Both the position numbers and the translations under genes were made by a program. 48,139 nt of DNA from an uncultured Eggerthellaceae bacterium (lineage in GTDB: Bacteria > Actinomycetota > Coriobacteriia > Coriobacteriales > Eggerthellaceae): contig CAMOLA010000008.1 of assembly GCA_946618265.1 (NCBI GenBank), positions 1-48,139 of the forward strand, written 5' to 3'. Below, one piece after another: positions 41,996 to 48,139 of this stretch. The notes under the pieces are model-generated. The model had not been told where the DNA came from and searched no databases. It was given only the letters and a program-made list of their open reading frames with translations. Within the stretch, counting starts at the first letter, position 1, and each line of letters opens with the position of its first letter.

Positions 41996-44817
41996 CGCGC
42001 CGCCTCCTCAATGCCTTCCGAAGCGGAAACCGCCCCATCGCCCCGATTCCCGTCCGGGCTCGGCGCCACGTCATCGTCCCGATCCTCATCCTCGCGAGGC
42101 TCCGTATTGCCATCCGAAGCCTCATCCGGCCTAGCCGCCGCCCTGTCGTCCTGAGCCGAAGGCGAAGGGTCCCCACTAAGCGGCTCGCCACGACCGACAT
42201 CTTGCTTCGACTTCTCCCGACGACGCACGTCGAGCGGCTTTACGAGCGTGAAGCTGTCACGCCGTGCGAACAGCGTGCGAACCTCTTCGTCCGACATGGC
42301 GTCGAGGGACATCTCGTGGCTCAGGTAGTCGCGCACGTATTCGATCACGATCAAGAACGCGACGACCAACACGAACCATATGAGCCATGACGTGAGAACG
42401 ACGACTTTGTTCATCCCGATTCCCACGAGCGCCGCAGTCAGCACCACGGGCACGACGATTCCGCCGACCAAGCCCGAAAGCTTCAAGCGCGCATAGAAGC
42501 GCATGAAGCTCGCAGCGCGCCGCTCCAGCCCCTTGCGAAAGTCCTCGCGATCTGACATCGCGCGGATGATTTGGGACATGCGGTAGCGCCGTGCGGGCAG
42601 CTCGACCGCCTCGCCGTTGATGATGTCGCTCTCTTCGATCTGGCGCGCGAACATGCGGTTGAGGTTGGTCGTGTAGGGCCGCAGCACTACCCCGATGGCG
42701 AGGAACACCGCGAAGAACAGGAACAGCATGCCCATGTAGCCGTACCAATCGCTGCCATAGAATCCGCAGGTCGTCTCGCGAATGGCGTTGATGCCGTACG
42801 TGAACGGGAACAGAGGATAGATGCGCTGGAAGAAGTCGTTGGTCATCTCCACCGGATACAGGCCCGTGGCCGCGGGAATCTGCACGAAGATGAGCACGAT
42901 GCAGAGCGCTTTGCCCACATGCTGCAACGTCGTGGACAGCGTGTACTGGAGCGAAAGGTACGCAAGCGACGCCCCGATGGCCGTGACGTAGAACAACGGC
43001 GCGTTCACGGTTTGGACGCCCATTGCGAGGCATCCCGTGCAGCACACGATCGCCTGCAGCGCCGAAAGGATGGCCAGGAAGATCCAACGGCCGAAGAAGC
43101 GCTGCGTGATGGTGAGCCGCTTCACGCCCTCGTCATCGACCTCAAGCTTTAAGATGACCATCAGCATGAACACGCCAATCCACAGCGTCATGTTGATGAA
43201 GAGAGGCGCCATGGCCGTGCCGTAGGCGTTCAGCTCATAGAGCTCGACGGTCTGGACCTGCGTGGGTGATTTCATGAAGTCCGCAATCGTGTCCGGGTCG
43301 ATGCCGTCTCGGCCGGTCAGCTCCTTCAGCGCGTTCGATACCTGAAGCGCCTGCAAATCAGTTTGCACGCCAGCGAGGTCGTCTTCGAAACCCTTGAGCA
43401 AATCACTCGTCGCCTGCAAGGCGTTCGCCGACGTCGTGAGCGTGCTTGCAAATTGCCCCGCAGCGGACGAGGCCTGCCCGACGAGGCTCTTCTGGCCCGC
43501 CACCGTGCCCGATAGTGAATTGGCTGTGGACGTGAGGTTCTGGATATCGGCGCTCAGGGCCGGTATGGTGGAATCCGCGAGCGTTGCCCGATACCCCTCG
43601 AGAACCGGCAGCGCCGACTGGACCGCAGCGTCCACCGAAGTCGAAGCCTGTGCCGTCGAAGTCGCCAGGGACGATATGTCAGACGACAAGGTGGTAAGCG
43701 CGTTCAGGTCGGCTTGCGCTTCCCCGTCGATGGATCGTATCTGGCTAATCACCCGGTCAAGCCCCGAAGTGTCAATCGCCGGCTGTCCCGCTTGGCCATC
43801 TGCCGACCCGGCAGTTGCAATGACGTCCTTTAGCTGCTCGAGTTCGCTTGCGATGGCCTCGTTCTCGTCGATGACGGCCTGGGCCCGGGCGGCTGCCGCG
43901 TCCACATCGCCGGTCACGCCCGTCACCGCTCCCGTAACCTTGTTGATGGAAAGCGCCGTCTGCGCAGACGACTGCCCGAGCAGCGACGAGCCTTTGTCGA
44001 GCGTCGAACCCATCGATGCCGAGAACTTGACCACGCTGGAATTGACATCGCCCAAAAGCTCGGCAGTTTGGGCCAGACCTTCCGATACGAGTTGAATCTG
44101 CGCATCCGCCTCTGCGAGCGACGCCCTCACCTCGTCGGCCGTGCCCGCTACCGCACGCGCGTCTTCGGCAAGGGCCGAAAGCGACTCGCGCGCTCCGGCG
44201 ATGCTCTTCACCGCCTTGCCCACGCGCTCGCTCGCCCGGTCCTTCGCAGCGCCCAGCTTCGACTCGACGCTCAGGGCTTTCTCGTTCAGCGCTTCGGCAA
44301 CGGTGGCGCTCACGGTGGAAAAGAACGTGTCGTTTATGGTCGTGTCGAGCGAATTGGCACCGGTGTCGGTGATCTTGGGCGAGACGGGCCCCTTTTTCTC
44401 GTTAACGTAATACTCGATCGTCGGTTGCTTCAACTCACCCGAAACGATGGTCGCGACATCGGCGCTGAAGCTTTCCGGGATGACGAACGCCGCGAACGCC
44501 TTGCCCGACCGCACCTCGTCCATGGCCTCCTCGCGGCTCATGAACGCCCAGCCGAGCTGGTCGTTTTTCCTCAGTTGGTCCTCAAGCTGCGACCCGAGGT
44601 CCAGGTTGCCCAGCGTGTCGTTGACGACGCCGGCGTCCTCGTTGACCACGCACACGCGCAGCGATTCCGTATTGTCATAGGGATTCCAGAACCCCGCCAC
44701 GTTGAACCAGGTGTACAGAGATGGAAGCACGATCAGGGCAATGACGACCAGCAGAGCGGGCGGAACCGTTATCAGCCGCTTGACATCGCGCGCAAACACG
44801 CGCAGCACGTTGCCCAC
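41992..44817 (-). CDS. YhgE/Pip-type membrane protein (first of pair), with cytosolic tail
   Basis: 941 residues from a GTG with GGAGG upstream. Order: helix (LPSLYTWFNVAGFWNPYDNTESL), outer domain with VVNEDAGVVNDTLGN, coiled-coil (about 165-500), six helices (about 540-730), a linker, two more helices (about 790-840) and a long acidic, disordered cytosolic tail rich in Asp, Arg and Pro. First gene of the YhgE operon and translationally coupled to the second. Predicted to form an export channel or a scaffold with its partner. The DNA of its 5' side is matched by the first half of the fused gene 35524-39573. Confidence 0.85.
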   Translation of the reverse strand: MGNVLRVFARDVKRLITVPPALLVVIALIVLPSLYTWFNVAGFWNPYDNTESLRVCVVNEDAGVVNDTLGNLDLGSQLEDQLRKNDQLGWAFMSREEAMDEVRSGKAFAAFVIPESFSADVATIVSGELKQPTIEYYVNEKKGPVSPKITDTGANSLDTTINDTFFSTVSATVAEALNEKALSVESKLGAAKDRASERVGKAVKSIAGARESLSALAEDARAVAGTADEVRASLAEADAQIQLVSEGLAQTAELLGDVNSSVVKFSASMGSTLDKGSSLLGQSSAQTALSINKVTGAVTGVTGDVDAAAARAQAVIDENEAIASELEQLKDVIATAGSADGQAGQPAIDTSGLDRVISQIRSIDGEAQADLNALTTLSSDISSLATSTAQASTSVDAAVQSALPVLEGYRATLADSTIPALSADIQNLTSTANSLSGTVAGQKSLVGQASSAAGQFASTLTTSANALQATSDLLKGFEDDLAGVQTDLQALQVSNALKELTGRDGIDPDTIADFMKSPTQVQTVELYELNAYGTAMAPLFINMTLWIGVFMLMVILKLEVDDEGVKRLTITQRFFGRWIFLAILSALQAIVCCTGCLAMGVQTVNAPLFYVTAIGASLAYLSLQYTLSTTLQHVGKALCIVLIFVQIPAATGLYPVEMTNDFFQRIYPLFPFTYGINAIRETTCGFYGSDWYGYMGMLFLFFAVFLAIGVVLRPYTTNLNRMFARQIEESDIINGEAVELPARRYRMSQIIRAMSDREDFRKGLERRAASFMRFYARLKLSGLVGGIVVPVVLTAALVGIGMNKVVVLTSWLIWFVLVVAFLIVIEYVRDYLSHEMSLDAMSDEEVRTLFARRDSFTLVKPLDVRRREKSKQDVGRGEPLSGDPSPSAQDDRAAARPDEASDGNTEPREDEDRDDDVAPSPDGNRGDGAVSASEGIEEAAR

Positions 44818-44881
44818 GACTATCGCCTCCGATTCTCAACTGGTCTAATACGCCAGACTGTGCGTTTTTCGATAATCGCTC

Positions 44882-44887
44882 ATTATA
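44882..44887 (-). promoter_or_regulatory. -10 box of the YhgE operon
   Basis: TATAAT on the minus strand, 65 bp before the GTG at 44817. GTTCATATTAAC, an inverted repeat, lies directly upstream of the -10 and may be a repressor site. No consensus -35. Confidence 0.45.
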
Positions 44888-44943
44888 GTTAATATGAACA
44901 AAAGACCGATGCGCGTTCACGCTTTGCGCAAACCCTTCATGCA

Positions 44944-45014
44944 GGATGATACGTTACCTCAGAGGTAGTGTATCATTGAAAATGATACACTACCTCTGAG
45001 GTAACGTATCATCC
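44944..45014. repeat. 71-bp nested inverted repeat (two palindrome units, members 3 and 4)
   Basis: 34-bp perfect arms (44944-44977 and 44981-45014) with a 3-nt loop GAA. Each arm is itself a near-palindrome of the family seen at 1482 and 24551 (TACCTCAGAGGTA and its complement TACCTCTGAGGTA). It starts 7 bp after the trxB stop on the minus strand. It can fold as one long hairpin or as two side-by-side hairpins. Confidence 0.9.
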
Positions 45015-45021
45015 GCCCGCG

Positions 45022-45936
45022 TTATTTCTCGTTGATGTAGCGGCAGGCCGCCAAGGCCGCTATGGCCCCGTCACCGCATGCAGTCGTGATCTGCCGAATG
45101 GCCTTCTTCCGACAGTCGCCGGCGACGAAGATGCCAGGGGTCTTCGTATTGCACTTCTCGCCCGTGTCGAAGTAGCCGTATTCGTCGAGCTCGGCCACGT
45201 TGCTGAACGAATCGTTTTCGGGAATCAGGCCGATAGCTTCGAACATGCCGTCGCACGGGATGAATTTCCGCACGCCGCTCGTACGGTCGGTTATCTCGAC
45301 GCCGCGCAGGCCGTCCGCATCCTGCGACATGGCGGTGATGGCCTTGTTCACATGCGTTTCGACATTCGGACGCGCGAACAGGACGTCCTGCAGCTTCTGC
45401 TCGCCGGTGAAGAACGGCAGGTCCTGCAGCATGATGACCTTCGCGCATTTCTCGGAAAGCAGAATGGCCTCTTGCAGGGCGGAGTTGCCACCGCCAGCCA
45501 CGCACACGACCTTGTCGGCATAGAAATCACCGTCGCATACCGCGCAGAACGAGATGCCCTCGCCCACGAGATCCTCTTCGCCAGGAAGGCCGAGCATGCG
45601 GTGTTTCACGCCGTTGGCGATGATGACCGCCTTGCATTCGTAAGTCTCGCCATCGTCAGTGGTGACGAGCTTGCGCTCGCCGTCGACGGCGATGCCCGTG
45701 ACTTCGGCGATCTCGATCTCGGCGCCTTGGGCCATGATCTGTTCCATCATCTGGTCGGCCAGCTCGTTGCCCGAAATCTGCTGGGTACCAGGGTAGTTTT
45801 CGATCTTCGGCGAATTCGTCATCTGGCCGCCGAAGCCGTTCTTCTCGATGACGAGCGCGTTCTTGCCATTGCGCTGCGCGTACAGGGCCGCCGTCATGCC
45901 GGCCGGACCGCCGCCCACCACGATGATGTCATACAT
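45022..45936 (-). CDS. trxB: Thioredoxin reductase
   Basis: 304 residues, the usual length of low-molecular-weight TrxB. FAD site MYDIIVVGGGPAGMTAAL, NADPH site VVCVAGGGNSALQEAI, redox-active CAVCDGDFY (Cys-Ala-Val-Cys) and C-terminal FVAGDCRKKAIRQ. The ATG at 45936 has AAGGAG upstream; a longer reading is not supported. It transfers electrons from NADPH to thioredoxin- or glutaredoxin-like partners. The neighbouring gene nrdD carries such a domain at its C-terminus, so TrxB may serve it directly. Confidence 0.94.
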   Translation of the reverse strand: MYDIIVVGGGPAGMTAALYAQRNGKNALVIEKNGFGGQMTNSPKIENYPGTQQISGNELADQMMEQIMAQGAEIEIAEVTGIAVDGERKLVTTDDGETYECKAVIIANGVKHRMLGLPGEEDLVGEGISFCAVCDGDFYADKVVCVAGGGNSALQEAILLSEKCAKVIMLQDLPFFTGEQKLQDVLFARPNVETHVNKAITAMSQDADGLRGVEITDRTSGVRKFIPCDGMFEAIGLIPENDSFSNVAELDEYGYFDTGEKCNTKTPGIFVAGDCRKKAIRQITTACGDGAIAALAACRYINEK

Positions 45937-45973
45937 GTTCGCTCCTTCTCGTTGCATCTTAGCTACCCGTAAA

Positions 45974-46080
45974 TGCAAATTTGGGGAGACTCCCCTTTTT
46001 TGCAGTCCCCCCAATTTTGCATGCACGGGCAACCCCAACTGCAAGATGGGTCTTTGGGCTTATATCCCGAAGACCCATCT
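45974..46080 (-). terminator. Two stem-loops between nrdD and trxB
   Basis: The first (46044-46058 with 46066-46080, one wobble) is 14 bp after the nrdD stop. The second is nested: outer arms TGCAAATTTGGGG (45974-45986) and CCCCAATTTTGCA (46009-46021), with an inner palindrome GGGGAGACTCCCC (45983-45995) followed on the plus strand by TTTTTT. Together they should separate nrdD from trxB transcription. Confidence 0.7.
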
Positions 46081-46094
46081 CAAAATTTGACCAA

Positions 46095-48139
46095 TTAGCG
46101 GCTCTTGATCCAGCCCTTGATGTCGGACACGCCCTTGTAGCGCTCGAATCCGTCGCCGTTCGGGACCACGAGCGTCGGCGCCTGCTTCACGCCGTACTTC
46201 GCGACGAGCTCGCGCTCCTCATCGGCGTTGAGCGTCTGGTAGGACACGCCCGCCTTGTCGAGCAGCGCCATGGCCGCCTTGCAGTTCGGGCAGGTCGGCG
46301 TCTTGAAGAGCAGCGTCTGAGCCTCGCCCTCGGCCAGCGCGGTCTCGATGAGGCCGGCTTCTTCGTGCGGCTGTTCGTCGAGCATGAGCGGAGCAGCCGG
46401 CTCGCAGCAGCCGCGCTCCTGCGTGGCTTCCCAGATGACGTCGTCTACCGGCGCGGGATTGGGGCCGACATGCGTCAGCGTGGAATTGCCGATGTTGTAG
46501 ACCTTGCGGTCCTTGTACTCCTGCGCCTTGCCGTCGTTCCAGTTCTGGACCGGGCGATAGTAACCGGTGATGCGGCTGTAAACCTCGGTCTTCTCGCCGC
46601 AGTGCGGGCAGGTGAACTGCTCGCCAGTCAGATAGCCATGGTTCTTGCACACCGAATACGTGGGCGACATGGTGTAGTACGGCAGCTTGTAGTTCTCGGC
46701 GATCTTGCGCACGAGGTTGGCAGCCGCCTTCCAGTCGGGCAGCTTCTCGCCGAGGAACGCGTGGAACACGGTGCCCGACGTGTAGAGCGTCTGCAGGTCG
46801 TCTTGGATGTCGAGCGCGCTGAAGACGTCCTCGGTGTAGCCGACGGGCAGGTGCGACGAGTTGGTGTAGTACGGCGTGCCGTTCATGTTGGCCGTGATGA
46901 TGTCGGGGTACTGCTCCTTGTCGTGCTTGGCGAAGCGGTAGGTCGTCGACTCAGCCGGTGTGGCCTCGAGGTTGTACAGGTCGCCGTACTTCTCCTGGTA
47001 GTCGCTCAGGCGCTCGCGCATGTGGTTGAGGACGTCGCGGGCGAAGCGCTGGACGCGCGCATCCGTCAGATCGGCGCGCAGCCAGCTGGCGTTGAGGCCC
47101 ACCTCGTTCATGCCGATGAGGCCGATGGTCGAGAAGTGGTTCTCGAACGTGCCCAGGTAGCGCTTGGTGTACGGGTACAGGCCCTTCTCGAGCAGCGTGG
47201 TGATGACCGTGCGCTTTGTCTTGAGGCTGCGGGCGGCGATGTCCATCAGGCGGTCGAGGCGCGCGTAGAAGTCCGCCTCGTCAGCGGCGAGGTACGCGAT
47301 GCGCGGCAGGTTGATGGTGACGACGCCAATCGAGCCGGTCGACTCGCCGCTGCCGAAGAAGCCGCCGGACTTCTTGCGCAGCTCGCGCAGGTCCAGGCGC
47401 AGGCGGCAGCACATCGAGCGCACGTCGGAGGGCTCCATGTCGGAGTTGATGTAGTTGCTGAAGTAGGGCGTGCCGTACTTGGCCGTCATCTCGAACAGCA
47501 GCTTGTTGTTCTCGGTCTCGCTCCAGTCGAAATCGCGCGTGATGGAATACGTGGGAATGGGGTACTGGAACCCACGACCGTTGGCGTCGCCTTCGATCAT
47601 GATCTCGATGAAGGCCTTGTTGACCATGTCCATCTCGCGCTTGCAGTCGCCGTAGGTGAAGTCCATCTCCTTGCCGCCGACGATAGCGGGGAGGTTCTTC
47701 AGGTCGTTGGGGACCGTCCAGTCCAGCGTGATGTTGCTGAACGGCGCCTGCGTGCCCCAGCGGCTGGGCGTGTTGACGCCGTAGATGAACGACTGCACGC
47801 ACTGCTTGACTTCCTTCTGCGTCAGGTTGTCGACCTTGACGAAGGGAGCGAGGTAGGTGTCAAACGACGAGAACGCCTGCGCGCCCGCCCATTCGTTCTG
47901 CATGATGCCCAGGAAGTTGACCATCTGGTTGCACAGGGTGGACAGGTGCGATGCCGGAGAAGACGTGATCTTGCCGGGAACGCCGCCGAGGCCGTCCTGG
48001 ATGAGCTGCTTGAGGGACCAGCCGGCGCAGTAGCCGGTGAGCATGGACAGGTCGTGCAGGTGAATCTCCGCGGCGCGGTGCGCTTCGGCGATTTCGTCGT
48101 CGTAGACCTCGGACAGCCAGTAGTTGGCCGTGATGGCGC
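46095..48139 (-). CDS. nrdD: Anaerobic ribonucleoside-triphosphate reductase with C-terminal glutaredoxin-like domain, 5' end outside the window
   Basis: At least 681 residues; the reading is open through the window end, so the start lies beyond 48139. Features: HLHDLSMLTGYCAGWSL, active-site Cys in RSMCCRLRLDL, ALNIGLIGMNEVGLN-like core, zinc-binding CKNHGYLTGEQFTCPHCG, and the glycyl-radical site RITGYYRPVQNWNDGK. About 75 further residues follow with TLLFKTPTCPNCKAAM (CxxC) and VKQAPTLVV, a glutaredoxin/thioredoxin fold. It makes dNTPs without oxygen. The fused domain may reduce the active-site Cys, with the adjacent trxB as electron source. The activase nrdG is not in the window. Confidence 0.9.
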   Translation of the reverse strand, partial: AITANYWLSEVYDDEIAEAHRAAEIHLHDLSMLTGYCAGWSLKQLIQDGLGGVPGKITSSPASHLSTLCNQMVNFLGIMQNEWAGAQAFSSFDTYLAPFVKVDNLTQKEVKQCVQSFIYGVNTPSRWGTQAPFSNITLDWTVPNDLKNLPAIVGGKEMDFTYGDCKREMDMVNKAFIEIMIEGDANGRGFQYPIPTYSITRDFDWSETENNKLLFEMTAKYGTPYFSNYINSDMEPSDVRSMCCRLRLDLRELRKKSGGFFGSGESTGSIGVVTINLPRIAYLAADEADFYARLDRLMDIAARSLKTKRTVITTLLEKGLYPYTKRYLGTFENHFSTIGLIGMNEVGLNASWLRADLTDARVQRFARDVLNHMRERLSDYQEKYGDLYNLEATPAESTTYRFAKHDKEQYPDIITANMNGTPYYTNSSHLPVGYTEDVFSALDIQDDLQTLYTSGTVFHAFLGEKLPDWKAAANLVRKIAENYKLPYYTMSPTYSVCKNHGYLTGEQFTCPHCGEKTEVYSRITGYYRPVQNWNDGKAQEYKDRKVYNIGNSTLTHVGPNPAPVDDVIWEATQERGCCEPAAPLMLDEQPHEEAGLIETALAEGEAQTLLFKTPTCPNCKAAMALLDKAGVSYQTLNADEERELVAKYGVKQAPTLVVPNGDGFERYKGVSDIKGWIKSR

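Noticed and set aside
1..48139. rRNA, tRNA, CRISPR array or prophage
   Set aside because: Intergenic regions were read on both strands; no cloverleaf, CCA end, regular spaced repeats or phage structural genes were seen.

Overview
The window reads as GC-rich chromosomal DNA of an anaerobic actinomycete, most likely a gut Coriobacteriia member of the Eggerthellaceae type. That is an inference from gene content: a glycyl-radical ribonucleotide reductase, the relic of a DMSO-reductase-family molybdoenzyme, several YhgE/Pip exporters, a DUF4418 protein and an NHLM-type peptide exporter. I see no rRNA, tRNA, CRISPR array, complete transposase or phage gene. Layout: 1-1457 holds the end of an alanine/glycine:cation symporter, convergent with a glycerate kinase. 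1546-4779 is a partner-switching module on the minus strand (membrane SpoIIE-type phosphatase, STAS antagonist, RsbW-like kinase). 5274-16322 looks like one natural-product locus. On the minus strand it has a minimal HlyD-like protein, a C39-peptidase ABC transporter whose catalytic His is replaced by Asn, a second NHLM ABC transporter and a 65-residue zinc-ribbon protein. On the plus strand it has two zinc-ribbon membrane proteins, a small anchored protein, a DUF4418 protein, two adjacent paralogues of unknown family, and a 55-residue peptide with a Nif11-like leader, a GG site and a 13-residue core. 16411-20189 is a MoxR/DUF58/DUF4129 operon without a transglutaminase domain. 20703-27666 holds a PepSY lipoprotein, an NCS2 purine permease, two alpha/beta hydrolases, a HAD phosphatase and a nucleotidyltransferase. 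27902-30672 is a translationally coupled pair: a radical SAM enzyme and a membrane zinc-ribbon protein with a (Cys-Ala)n tail, which runs into the stub of a molybdoenzyme gene. 31676-34581 holds an XRE regulator, a nuclease-fold protein in an AT-richer island and a small beta-rich protein. 34759-44817 holds a voltage-gated-type cation channel and a duplicated YhgE/Pip module, one copy of which is fused into a 1349-residue protein. 45022-48139 has trxB and the 3' part of nrdD, which carries a C-terminal glutaredoxin-like domain. Two systems stand out. The first is the Nif11-leader/NHLM peptide locus, with a peptidase lacking its histidine and an unknown paralogue pair beside the precursor. The second is the radical SAM/(Cys-Ala)n pair. 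At the DNA level the window contains two 155-156 bp MITE-like elements with 8-bp target duplications and stems that covary between copies, a 51-bp perfect inverted repeat whose loop resembles their core, and a family of 31-bp palindromes directly after stop codons, one of which encodes the last residues of a protein.
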